Below are positions 1 through 6,992 of a stretch of DNA of 11,864 nucleotides, one piece after another. Position numbers and translations under genes: made by a program. A model generated the notes under the pieces. That model was not told the DNA's origin, did not search any database, and saw only the letters and a program-made list of their open reading frames with translations. The DNA is from Deltaproteobacteria bacterium (GTDB lineage Bacteria > Desulfobacterota > SM23-61): contig JAOUFX010000028.1 in assembly GCA_029857975.1 (NCBI GenBank), forward strand, positions 1 through 11,864, given 5' to 3'. The first letter of the stretch is position 1. Every line of letters begins with the position of its first letter.

Positions 1-1
1 C

Positions 2-1057
2 AACTGGCTGGACACGGCTTCGGTGAAAGTGGAGATCGAAAATTCCAGCCGACCTGTCTTCGGCAATGATGTTATCCAGGTCATCTCCCAGGAGACGCGC
101 ATTCCCCGGGAGATGGTTTTTCGGGAGACCACGGACCAGTTCAGGGAGGTGGAAGAAGCCCTGGCCAGCCGGGTCGTAGGGCAGAAGGAAGCTATATCGG
201 CCTTGGCTCGAAACCTCCGCTTGAATAAAGGGCCCTTGAAAGAGAATTTCGAACGACCGGATGGGGTACTGCTTTTTCTCGGCCCAACGGGGGTGGGAAA
301 AACGGAGTTGGCCAAAACTTTAGCTGAGTTTCTTTTCGGGGATGAAAAGAAAATGGTCCGCTTGGATATGTCGGAGTACCGGGATGGAACGATCTCCATG
401 GACAAGCTTATCGGCATGCCTAGAGGTATCGTCGGCTCCGAGCGGGGCGGAATCCTGACCAACCAGGTGCGCGATAATCCTTATACCGTTGTTCTTCTGG
501 ACGAAGTGGAAAAAGCTCATCCGAATGTGCTCAATCTTTTCCTCCAGGTATTCGATGAGGGCTTTTTGACCGATGGCCGGGGGAGAAGGGTCTATTTTAG
601 CGATACGGTCATCATCATGACCTCTAACTTGGGATCGGATGAATTCAAACGCTTCCTGAAGCCCTTGGGGTTTTTGGTGGATACTCAGCATCTGACCGAA
701 GTGAAGAAGATGATCTTGAAGGAAGTAGAAAACCATTTTTCCCCGGAGTTTCTCAACCGGATCGATGACGTTATCGTTTTTTCTCCTCTCACCCGGGAAG
801 AAGTTAGAGAAATTACCCAGCAGTATTTAGGGCGGATTCGTCAGAGCCTCACTTCCCAGGGGAAATCCATGGTCTTTACAGAAGCAGCGCTTGAGTCTCT
901 GGTAGAGATCGGTTTTAGTTTAAAATACGGTGCCCGTTTCCTGAAACGGCGGATCGACGAACGGGTAAAGATTCCCATAACCCTCCACTGGAAGGAAGGA
1001 TCCGCATTCTTTGTGGATGCCCCCAATGGCCGAGTGACCGTTTCCTGGGCCTCTTAA
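2..1057 (+). CDS. Clp/Hsp100 AAA+ ATPase, C-terminal (D2) part, 5' end outside window
   Basis: ATP-driven unfoldase of the ClpA/ClpB/ClpC family, missing its N-terminal part. The frame is open to the left edge; the first GTG at 23 is only an internal codon. Numbering from that GTG, residues 17-50 match the linker that normally joins D1/middle domain to D2 (I..VIS..T.IP, then RVVGQ), so a first AAA+ domain probably lies upstream. Visible D2 motifs: Walker A GPTGVGKT (87-94), Walker B VVLLDE (156-161), sensor-1 TSN (200-202), arginine finger in FLNR (243-246), sensor-2 GAR (303-305). An LGF tripeptide (215-217) sits after sensor 1, where ClpC/ClpA carry the ClpP-docking loop, which suggests a protease partner. 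Odd: pore loop 1 reads GIVG (135-138) where the family has GYVG, so the substrate-gripping aromatic is isoleucine. Certain as a Clp ATPase; the exact subtype (ClpC-like or a divergent paralogue) is not certain. Confidence 0.93.
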   Translation, partial: NWLDTASVKVEIENSSRPVFGNDVIQVISQETRIPREMVFRETTDQFREVEEALASRVVGQKEAISALARNLRLNKGPLKENFERPDGVLLFLGPTGVGKTELAKTLAEFLFGDEKKMVRLDMSEYRDGTISMDKLIGMPRGIVGSERGGILTNQVRDNPYTVVLLDEVEKAHPNVLNLFLQVFDEGFLTDGRGRRVYFSDTVIIMTSNLGSDEFKRFLKPLGFLVDTQHLTEVKKMILKEVENHFSPEFLNRIDDVIVFSPLTREEVREITQQYLGRIRQSLTSQGKSMVFTEAALESLVEIGFSLKYGARFLKRRIDERVKIPITLHWKEGSAFFVDAPNGRVTVSWAS

Positions 1058-1172
1058 GGAAAAGGAGGCCTGCCCGGGGTGAAAAGGACCTGGGGGTTCA
1101 CTGGTTGGGCGGTATTCATCAAGGACGGAGTAGAAAAATCCAGGTGAGATTCCCATAAGAGGGGCTGAATTG

Positions 1173-2267
1173 ATGGAGAAGATAAGGTTAGCGATCGTGG
1201 GGGTGGGCAATTGCGCCAGCTCTTTGATTCAGGGAATTGAATATTACCGCAAGCACGAAGGTTCGGAGAAATTGGGACTCATGCATTATGATTTGGAGGG
1301 TTACCAGCCTGGCGATTTGGAGGTGGTCGCAGCCTTCGACGTGGACAAGCGGAAGGTGGGAAAACCCCTTGGTGAAGCGATCTTCGCCCTGCCAAATTGT
1401 ACGCGGGTAATCAGCTCCCAGGTGTCCAATTCAAAAACGACCGTGCAAATGGGCCACATATTAGATGGCATCTCCAGCCATATGCGGGAATATCCAGATG
1501 ACCAAACCTTTTTATTGGCCGATGAAAAACCATGCGACGTGGAAAAAGTTCTGCGGGATAGCGGCGCAGAAATCCTGCTGAACTACCTTCCCGTGGGCTC
1601 GGAGGAAGCGACTCGCTTTTACGCCACCTGTTGCCTGAACACGGGCGTGAGCTTGATTAATTGTATGCCCGTCTTCATTGCTTCCAGTAAGGAGTGGGGA
1701 AAGCGCTTTGCGGAACGGCAAATCCCCATCGTCGGAGACGACGTGAAAGCCCAGCTGGGGGCCACAATCCTTCACCGAGCCTTGACCCAGCTATTCGTCG
1801 ACCGGGGAGTAAAGATTGACCGTACCTATCAACTGAACACGGGCGGCAACACGGATTTCCTCAACATGCTCAACCAGAGCCGGCTACGGTCGAAAAAAAT
1901 CTCTAAAACAGAGGCGGTACAATCCCTCTTAGACAATCCCCTCAACGCCCAAGACATTCACATTGGCCCGAGTGATTACGTTCCCTGGCAGAAAGACAAT
2001 AAGGTCTGCTTCCTGCGCATCGAGGGAAGGGGGTTCGGAGGAGTGCCCTTGAACGTGGAGCTGCGCCTTTCCGTGGAGGATTCTCCCAACAGCGCTGGAG
2101 TGACCATCGATGCCATTCGCTGTTGCCAATTAGCCAGGGATCGGAAGGTTGGAGGACCTCTAATCTCGGTCTCAGCTTATGCCATGAAGCACCCACCCCA
2201 ACAAGTACCAGACCCACTGGGTCATCAGATGGTTGAGGAGTTCATCCGCGGCCTTCGCGAGAGGTAG
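1173..2267 (+). CDS. ino1: myo-inositol-1-phosphate synthase (Ino1 type)
   Basis: Converts glucose-6-phosphate to 1D-myo-inositol 3-phosphate (also called L-myo-inositol-1-phosphate), with NAD as internal redox cofactor; first step of inositol synthesis, cytosolic. The 364-residue product resembles the compact actinobacterial/archaeal form rather than the roughly 500-residue eukaryotic form. Visible: N-terminal Rossmann glycine motif GVGNCASSL (10-18), the GDDVKAQLGAT block with conserved lysine (188-198), NTGGNTDFLNM (222-232), DYVPW (268-272) and the C-terminal DSPNSAGV block (303-310). The ATG at 1173 is preferred over the adjacent TTG at 1170 because AAGAGGGG (1157-1164) lies about 8 bases upstream. 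The next gene, a CDP-alcohol phosphatidyltransferase, starts 14 bases after the stop, which suggests the product feeds inositol lipid synthesis. The 115-base gap from the Clp gene shows no clear promoter or terminator. Confidence 0.95.
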   Translation: MEKIRLAIVGVGNCASSLIQGIEYYRKHEGSEKLGLMHYDLEGYQPGDLEVVAAFDVDKRKVGKPLGEAIFALPNCTRVISSQVSNSKTTVQMGHILDGISSHMREYPDDQTFLLADEKPCDVEKVLRDSGAEILLNYLPVGSEEATRFYATCCLNTGVSLINCMPVFIASSKEWGKRFAERQIPIVGDDVKAQLGATILHRALTQLFVDRGVKIDRTYQLNTGGNTDFLNMLNQSRLRSKKISKTEAVQSLLDNPLNAQDIHIGPSDYVPWQKDNKVCFLRIEGRGFGGVPLNVELRLSVEDSPNSAGVTIDAIRCCQLARDRKVGGPLISVSAYAMKHPPQQVPDPLGHQMVEEFIRGLRER

Positions 2268-2281
2268 GGTCATATTCTTCC

Positions 2282-2887
2282 ATGCTCAAGGCAAAGCTCG
2301 GCGACCAGCTCGATCCTTTCCTGTACCGTACATCCCTCTTGGTTCAGAGGATGGGTTTAAAACCCAATACGCTGACGTTTATCGGGATGGGCCTGAATGG
2401 GTTAGCTTCATGGGCTTTGGCCGAAGGAGAGTGGCTTCAGGGAGCCAGTCTGATCGTTCTGGCGGGCTTTTTCGACATCTTAGACGGAGCCATGGCTCGG
2501 AATTGCAACGAAGCCAGCTCCTTTGGGTCTTTCTTAGATTCGGTTATTGATCGTTACTCCGACCTCAGCCTTTTGGTCGGGTTGCTTATTTTTTATTCGC
2601 GGCAGGGGATCATCCTGTACCAGGTACTGATGGGGCTGAGTTTAATGGGCACCGCGTTGGTTCCCTATACCAGAGCCCGGGCGGAAACCATCATTCCGCA
2701 GTGCAATGTGGGAATTATGGAGAGGCCGGAGCGTATCCTGTTGATTTTTTTAGGGGCAGCGATCCCCGTGATTATGCCCATCGTTGTATGGATTTTAGCC
2801 ATTTTCACCAACTTAACGGTGATTCAGCGGGTGCTTTACACCCGCCGCACCATGGAGGAGGAAGGGTTAAAGAATAAAAAGGCCTGA
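2282..2887 (+). CDS. CDP-alcohol phosphatidyltransferase, probable phosphatidylinositol(-phosphate) synthase
   Basis: Integral membrane enzyme that moves a diacylglycerol-phosphate (or similar) group from a CDP carrier to an alcohol. The full family signature is present at residues 65-90: D65-x2-D68-G69-x2-A72-R73-x8-G82-x3-D86-x3-D90, the metal and CDP binding acidic residues. Several hydrophobic segments follow (about 95-105, 115-130, 152-175), and an RARAE motif (131-135) with downstream ER residues (147-151) resembles bacterial phosphatidylinositol phosphate synthases. Length (201 aa) fits the family. A purine-rich AGAGGTAGGG (2260-2269) overlapping the end of ino1 can serve as ribosome binding site, so translation is probably coupled. 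Family membership is certain. The inositol-phosphate acceptor is inferred from the neighbouring Ino1; phosphatidylglycerol-phosphate synthesis or a CDP-inositol route to inositol solutes cannot be excluded by sequence alone. Confidence 0.88.
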   Translation: MLKAKLGDQLDPFLYRTSLLVQRMGLKPNTLTFIGMGLNGLASWALAEGEWLQGASLIVLAGFFDILDGAMARNCNEASSFGSFLDSVIDRYSDLSLLVGLLIFYSRQGIILYQVLMGLSLMGTALVPYTRARAETIIPQCNVGIMERPERILLIFLGAAIPVIMPIVVWILAIFTNLTVIQRVLYTRRTMEEEGLKNKKA

Positions 2888-2968
2888 GGCGCAAGGTATA
2901 AGGCGTAAGGTTCAAGGCAAAAAGTACAAGGTGTAAGACATAAAAAGTAAAGCGTAAAGCCTACGCTT
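2886..2968 (+). repeat. degenerate short tandem repeats, intergenic
   Basis: The gap between the phosphatidyltransferase and the DUF1844 gene is filled with imperfect repeats of a 7-10 base unit of the form AAGGCGYAAGGT, drifting to AAGTACAAGG and AAAGCGTAAAG. The unit GGCGCAAGG occurs at 2888-2896 and again in the gap after the next gene (3373-3381). Such tracts are seen between genes of some delta-type genomes. No coding potential or terminator is evident here. Confidence 0.6.
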
Positions 2969-2980
2969 TCCGGGGGTACC

Positions 2981-3349
2981 ATGGAAGAAAGAGACGAAAA
3001 AAAAGGATTCACCATTCGCGACCGAAGGGGTTCTTCCCAGCAGGGAGAAACGGCGCAGGGGGGAAGCGGAGAAACCGAAGAATCCCCAACATCCCAACCC
3101 CTGCCAGCAATCGACTTTTCTTCCTTTATTTTTTCTCTGAGCACATCGGCCCTCTTGCATTTGGGAGAAGTTCCCGACCCGGTGACCCAGAAACGCGAGA
3201 AGGACCTTCCTTTAGCCAAACAGACCATCGATATCCTGGGGATGCTCAAAGAAAAAACCCGAGGGAATTTGACGCCCGCTGAAGAAGGGTTAATGGAAAA
3301 TATTCTCACCGACCTCCGCTGGCGCTATATCCGGGAAGCAAAAGAATGA
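2981..3349 (+). CDS. DUF1844 domain protein of unknown function
   Basis: Small soluble protein of 122 residues. The N-terminal 43 residues are charged and polar, rich in E, G, S and Q, and look disordered. Residues 44-119 match the DUF1844 pattern: IDFSSFIFSLSTSALLHLGE, then PDP, LPLAKQTIDILGMLKEKT, GNLTPAEE and a C-terminal LRWRYI. The family is common in delta-type proteobacteria and a few other phyla; no biochemical role is established to my knowledge. The ATG at 2981 is preceded by a weak GGGGGT ribosome binding site. It sits between two repeat tracts and upstream of the HtrA-type protease; whether it is co-transcribed with either neighbour cannot be told. Family assignment is strong; function unknown. 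Confidence 0.88.
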   Translation: MEERDEKKGFTIRDRRGSSQQGETAQGGSGETEESPTSQPLPAIDFSSFIFSLSTSALLHLGEVPDPVTQKREKDLPLAKQTIDILGMLKEKTRGNLTPAEEGLMENILTDLRWRYIREAKE

Positions 3350-3370
3350 TATATAATAAAGCATTGTTGT

Positions 3371-3408
3371 AAGGCGCAAGGCGCAAGAATAGACCCAAGG
3401 CAATAGGC
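3371..3408 (+). repeat. degenerate GGCGCAAGG repeats, intergenic
   Basis: A second short tract of the same unit found at 2886-2968. GGCGCAAGG (3373-3381) and GGCGCAAG (3380-3387) overlap in tandem, followed by decayed copies (CCAAGGC, ATAGGCGC). It lies between the DUF1844 gene and the degP-like start. Confidence 0.55.
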
Positions 3409-3434
3409 GCATGGAAGAAAGGAAAGGTAGTAAC

Positions 3435-4964
3435 ATGGCCATAGGAAATGAACGGCTCGGGCCAACCCCAAGGAGGTTCGGAGCCGGCATGCTTGTCTTC
3501 GTAGCCATCATCGCCCTGGCGGGTGGGATATTGATTGCATCGCAGCGGGGAGTCCGGCCGGCAGCAAAGGCTGCGGAATTTTTAGGGGCGAAGAAGGTAA
3601 GTCTCGCAGCCCATCCCTCTTCTAATTTAACCCCGAATATATTTGTGGAGCTCACCAAAAGAGTCAAACCGGGTGTGGTGAACATCAGCACCACCAAGGT
3701 GATCAAGGGGGGTGGAAGAGTTTTTCGACATTTTTCCCCGCCGTCCCGGGAACGAGACCCATTACGGGATTTCTTCGGGGAAGATTTTTTTGAGCGGTTT
3801 TTCGGTGATGTTCCCCCAAGAGACTATGTCCAACGGTCATTGGGCTCGGGCTTCATTATCGATCGCGAGGGACATATCATCACCAACAATCATGTAATCG
3901 AGGGAGCCAGTGAGATTCGGGTGCGCCTCTCGACGGAGAAGGAATTTCCAGCCGAAGTCATCGGTCGGGATCAAAAGACCGACCTGGCTCTGATCAAGAT
4001 TAAATCCTGGAAGGATTTGCCCGTGGTAGAATTGGGAGATTCAGACAAGTTGGAGATTGGCGAATGGGTTATGGCCATCGGCAACCCCTTTGGGCTGGCG
4101 CAAACCGTGACCGTGGGCATCGTCAGTGCCAAGGGTAGGGTAATCGGCTCCGGGCCTTACGATGACTTCATCCAGACCGACGCTTCGATCAATCCCGGAA
4201 ACAGCGGCGGTCCCTTGTTCAACCTTAGCGGAGAAGTCGTAGGGATCAACACGGCCATCGTGGCCACCGGCCAGGGAATCGGCTTTGCCATTCCGATCAA
4301 TGTGGCCAAAGAAATCCTACCCCACCTGCAAAAGAAAGGGAAAGTCACTCGCGGGGGCATAGGAGTTTATGTGCAGAAACTTACCCCCGACTTGGCTAAA
4401 TCTTTCGGTCTGGAGCAGAGCAAAGGTGCGTTGGTGGCCGACGTCATCCCTGGAAGTGCCGCGGAAGCGGGGGGAATCCGCCGGGGAGATATCATCATAA
4501 AGTTTAACGGCAAGGACATCGACGGGATGAATGAACTGCCGCGCATCGTGGCTGCTACTCCCGTGGGTAAGGAAGTGGAGGTTATGATCCTGCGGGAAGG
4601 GAAGCCCCTAACGCTGAGATTAAAGGTGGGGGAACTCAAGGATGAAGCCTTGCCCCCTACAGCGGAAAAAACCAAACTTGAACTGGGGATGACTGTCCAG
4701 GAGATCACTCCCGAGATTGCTCGACAGCTCCGTCTGGGTGAGCCCGGGGGGGTGGTGGTCACTCAAGTGGAGCCTGGGAGCCCGACCGATGAAGCTGGAA
4801 TTCACCGGGGAGATATTATTCGCGAGATCAGTGGTCAGGGTATCCGCAAACTCAGCGATTATCAGGCGGCAATGGCTAAAATCAAAAAAGGAGAGATCAT
4901 CCGCTTCTTGATCAAGCGAGGAGATAGAAATTTATATGTTACTCTCCGCGTTCCGCAAGAATAA
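3435..4964 (+). CDS. degP: Do/HtrA-family periplasmic serine endoprotease (DegP/DegQ-like)
   Basis: ATP-independent protease and chaperone of the cell envelope that degrades misfolded exported proteins. Numbering from the ATG at 3435 (509 aa): membrane or signal segment about 16-36, then a trypsin-like domain with catalytic His153 (NNHVIEGA), Asp183 (KTDLALI) and Ser257 (PGNSGGP). Two PDZ domains follow (about 305-400 and 415-505), each with a recognisable G-x-x-x-G-D-I-I motif. Length and layout fit DegP/DegQ. A phenylalanine-rich insert (about 96-132), the equivalent of the LA loop, sits before the His motif. I prefer 3435 over the in-frame ATG at 3411 because GGAAAGG lies just upstream and because the shorter start puts the charged N-terminus directly ahead of the membrane segment. 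The stop codon shares one base with the ispE start (TAATG), so the two are probably translationally coupled. Which Do paralogue it is cannot be told. Confidence 0.95.
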   Translation: MAIGNERLGPTPRRFGAGMLVFVAIIALAGGILIASQRGVRPAAKAAEFLGAKKVSLAAHPSSNLTPNIFVELTKRVKPGVVNISTTKVIKGGGRVFRHFSPPSRERDPLRDFFGEDFFERFFGDVPPRDYVQRSLGSGFIIDREGHIITNNHVIEGASEIRVRLSTEKEFPAEVIGRDQKTDLALIKIKSWKDLPVVELGDSDKLEIGEWVMAIGNPFGLAQTVTVGIVSAKGRVIGSGPYDDFIQTDASINPGNSGGPLFNLSGEVVGINTAIVATGQGIGFAIPINVAKEILPHLQKKGKVTRGGIGVYVQKLTPDLAKSFGLEQSKGALVADVIPGSAAEAGGIRRGDIIIKFNGKDIDGMNELPRIVAATPVGKEVEVMILREGKPLTLRLKVGELKDEALPPTAEKTKLELGMTVQEITPEIARQLRLGEPGGVVVTQVEPGSPTDEAGIHRGDIIREISGQGIRKLSDYQAAMAKIKKGEIIRFLIKRGDRNLYVTLRVPQE

Positions 4965-5800
4965 TGAAATTTCTAGCCCCGGCAAAAGTTAACCTTTATC
5001 TGGAAATATTGGGCAAAAGGCCGGATGGATATCATGAGATTCGGAGTCTCGTGCGTCGGGTTGATCTTGGCGATGAAATGGAAATAAGCCTGGAGGGGCA
5101 GGGGATCAAGCTGGTTGCGGAAGGAAAAGGAATTCCGGACGGGGAGGAAAACCTGGCCTGCCGCGGGGCTCGGTTTTTTTTCGAGGAGTTGGGAATCAAA
5201 AAAGGTTTAACCATTCGGTTAAAAAAAAGAATTCCAGTGGCCGCCGGCTTGGGCGGAGGAAGCAGTGATGCGGCTGCAGTAATGATGGGCCTGAACGCCC
5301 TCCTGGAAACGGGCTGGACCCAAGACCGGTTGATGGCTCTGGGGGCGAAGATCGGGGCAGATGTGCCGTTTTTTATCTTCCAGAAACCGGCCCTGGCCGG
5401 GGGTATTGGAGAAAGGTTGACCCCGGTTGGCTTTCCCGAACCGATGTGGTTCCTGATGCTAATTCCTCCTTTCCCCATATCCACAGCTTGGGCTTATGCC
5501 GCTTATGACCGCTTGTCCCATCAAGGAAAGGAACCTGTACCCCTAAAGGATTCTTATGTGGATATTACAGAAATCTTGCCGGTTATGCGGAATGACCTGG
5601 AAGCAGCGGCTTTTTTAATGTTTCCGCAGATCGGGCGGATGAAAGAAGAATTGTTGGCCAAAGGGGCCCAAGGGGCTCTGATGACCGGAAGCGGACCAAC
5701 GACCTACGGAATTTTTTCATCGCGAAAAGAGGCTGAAGAGACGAAAAAGGACATGACTTTACCAACCGGGTGGAGAACAATCATCTGCCGAGGGATTTAA
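4964..5800 (+). CDS. ispE: 4-diphosphocytidyl-2-C-methyl-D-erythritol kinase
   Basis: Phosphorylates CDP-ME at the 2-hydroxyl in the MEP (non-mevalonate) route to isoprenoid precursors; cytosolic GHMP kinase. The 278-residue protein shows the N-terminal PAKVNLYL motif with Lys8, the DGYHE motif (21-25), the glycine-rich ATP loop PVAAGLGGGSSDAAA (91-105), the catalytic aspartate in GADVPFF (Asp133) and the C-terminal GSGPTTYGIF block (242-251). Length is normal (E. coli form 283 aa). The ATG overlaps the degP stop. The order ispE - tRNA-Gln - prs is a recurring arrangement in delta-type proteobacteria. No intrinsic terminator with a U tract follows; the next 120 bases hold an inverted-repeat element. 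Confidence 0.96.
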   Translation: MKFLAPAKVNLYLEILGKRPDGYHEIRSLVRRVDLGDEMEISLEGQGIKLVAEGKGIPDGEENLACRGARFFFEELGIKKGLTIRLKKRIPVAAGLGGGSSDAAAVMMGLNALLETGWTQDRLMALGAKIGADVPFFIFQKPALAGGIGERLTPVGFPEPMWFLMLIPPFPISTAWAYAAYDRLSHQGKEPVPLKDSYVDITEILPVMRNDLEAAAFLMFPQIGRMKEELLAKGAQGALMTGSGPTTYGIFSSRKEAEETKKDMTLPTGWRTIICRGI

Positions 5801-5832
5801 TCCCAAGCAAAGGAATTTATTTTTTGGACACG

Positions 5833-5903
5833 GATAAACGCAGATTTAATAGATTTTATGCCAAAAAAAATTTTGGCGGCGTTTATCTGCGAAAATCTGC
5901 GTC
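5833..5903 (+). repeat. interspersed inverted-repeat element (REP-like)
   Basis: This ispE-tRNA gap element contains nested inverted repeats: GATAAACGC (5833-5841) pairs with GCGTTTATC (5879-5887); CGCAGATTT (5839-5847) pairs with AAATCTGCG (5893-5901); and a perfect inner hairpin GCCAAAA-AAAA-TTTTGGC lies at 5860-5877. The right arm also carries a direct repeat, ATCTGCGA then ATCTGCG. No U tract follows, so it does not look like an ordinary terminator. The CGCAGAT/ATCTGCG wording is typical of dispersed repeats seen in many environmental genomes. It is non-coding. Confidence 0.6.
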
Positions 5904-5922
5904 CTAATGGTTTGGGGGAAAC

Positions 5923-5997
5923 TGGGGCGTCGTCAAGCGGTAAGACACGGGTCTTTGGAACCCGCATTCGGAGGTTCGAATCCTCCCGCCCCAGCCA
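5923..5997 (+). tRNA. tRNA-Gln (anticodon UUG)
   Basis: Complete cloverleaf of 75 bases including an encoded CCA. Acceptor stem TGGGGCG (5923-5929) pairs with CGCCCCA (5987-5993), giving the U1-A72 pair typical of tRNA-Gln, with discriminator G (5994) and CCA at 5995-5997. The D arm is 5932-5946 with a 3-bp GTC/GAC stem. Anticodon stem CGGGT/ACCCG (5948-5952, 5960-5964) encloses loop CTTTGGA with anticodon TTG at 5955-5957. The T arm is GGAGG-TTCGAAT-CCTCC (5970-5986). It lies between ispE and prs in the same orientation and may be cut out of a longer transcript; no terminator is visible before prs. Confidence 0.97.
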
Positions 5998-6043
5998 GAA
6001 AGGGTAATTTACAGCGTTCTTGAGGAAGAGAGGAGATCAGAAG

Positions 6044-6982
6044 GTGGATCATTTGCGGATCTTTTCAGGGAATTCCAATGTTCCATTAACCCAGGAAATT
6101 TGTAATTTTTTGAGTACTCCCCTGGGCCAGGCCGATGTACGGAATTTTAGTGACGGCGAGATCCAGGTGGACATTGATGAAAGTGTACGGGGCATGGATG
6201 TATTCGTCATTCAATCCACCTGTACCCCGGGCAATACCAACTTAATGGAACTCCTGATCATGATTGATGCCATGAAAAGAGCCTCGGCCGACCGTATAAC
6301 CGCCGTTCTTCCCTACTACGGCTATGCCCGCCAGGACAGAAAGGTTTCGCCCCGAGCACCGATCACGGCCAAACTGGTGGCTGACCTGATTACGGCCGCA
6401 GGAGCCCACCGCGTCCTGACGGTAGACCTCCATGCCGGGCAAATCCAGGGATTTTTCAATATACCCGTGGATCACCTCTTTGCTGCGCCGGTATTATTAG
6501 ATCACATCCGCAGCGGCTTTCATGACAATATGGTCATTGTTTCCCCGGACGCTGGAGGTGTGGAAAGGGCCCGGGCCTTTGGCAAAAGATTAAAGGCAGG
6601 GTTGGCCATCATCGACAAACGCCGGGAAGGCCCGAACGTGGCCAAATTTATGAACATTATTGGAGAAGTCAAGGGATTGCAGGCCGTTATTCTTGATGAC
6701 ATCGTGGACACAGCAGGAACCTTGGTAGAAGCGGCTTCCGCCCTGGCTTCCAAGGGCGCCGCGAAAGTTGTAGCCTGTTGTACACATCCGGTTTTGTCAG
6801 GGGCAGCGGTGAAACGGTTGCAAGAATCGATCATCGAGGAGGTTACGGTTACCAACACCATACCCCTGAAACCCGAAGCCTTGTCCAATCCCAAGTTCAA
6901 AGTTTTATCCGTAGCAAAACTTTTGGCCGAAGCTATTAAAAGAATTCACTGTAATGATTCAGTGAGCTCTTTATTCGTTTAA
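6044..6982 (+). CDS. prs: ribose-phosphate pyrophosphokinase (PRPP synthetase)
   Basis: Makes 5-phosphoribosyl 1-pyrophosphate from ribose-5-phosphate and ATP, the precursor of purines, pyrimidines, NAD, histidine and tryptophan; cytosolic, usually hexameric. I choose the GTG at 6044 because AGGAG (6031-6035) lies 8 bases upstream and the protein then begins right before the conserved IFSGN motif, giving the usual length of 312 aa. An upstream TTG at 6020 would add eight unconserved residues. Motifs in this numbering: FSDGEIQV (35-42), [10 protein letters not shown] catalytic region (91-100), [12 protein letters not shown] (127-138), DAGGVERAR (169-177), IIDKRR (189-194) and the PRPP-binding loop [13 protein letters not shown] (215-227). 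The next gene starts 10 bases after its stop, with its ribosome binding site beginning in the stop codon, which indicates an operon with L25 and pth. Confidence 0.97.
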   Translation: MDHLRIFSGNSNVPLTQEICNFLSTPLGQADVRNFSDGEIQVDIDESVRGMDVFVIQSTCTPGNTNLMELLIMIDAMKRASADRITAVLPYYGYARQDRKVSPRAPITAKLVADLITAAGAHRVLTVDLHAGQIQGFFNIPVDHLFAAPVLLDHIRSGFHDNMVIVSPDAGGVERARAFGKRLKAGLAIIDKRREGPNVAKFMNIIGEVKGLQAVILDDIVDTAGTLVEAASALASKGAAKVVACCTHPVLSGAAVKRLQESIIEEVTVTNTIPLKPEALSNPKFKVLSVAKLLAEAIKRIHCNDSVSSLFV

Positions 6983-6992
6983 GGGAGGTATC

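Noticed and set aside
320..736. Long open frame on the minus strand inside the Clp gene (and similar antisense frames in other genes)
   Set aside because: These are shadows of conserved + strand genes; their products show no family motifs and lack their own start signals.
1079..1147. Small ORF (GTG start, 22 codons) between the Clp gene and ino1, with AAGGAGG upstream
   Set aside because: The spacing to the GTG is long, the product resembles nothing I know, and an ORF of this size is expected by chance.
2827..2845. Perfect hairpin GCGGGTG-CTTTA-CACCCGC near the end of the phosphatidyltransferase gene
   Set aside because: It lies inside coding sequence, has no U tract and is not placed where a terminator would act; probably a codon-driven coincidence.
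3352..3357. Perfect TATAAT hexamer just after the DUF1844 stop codon, as a possible degP promoter
   Set aside because: No recognisable -35 element lies 16-18 bases upstream and there is no extended -10 TG; AT-rich sequence after a stop codon often gives this by chance.
6020..6043. Eight-residue upstream extension of Prs from a TTG at 6020
   Set aside because: The GTG at 6044 has a well-spaced AGGAG site and gives the standard Prs N-terminus and length.
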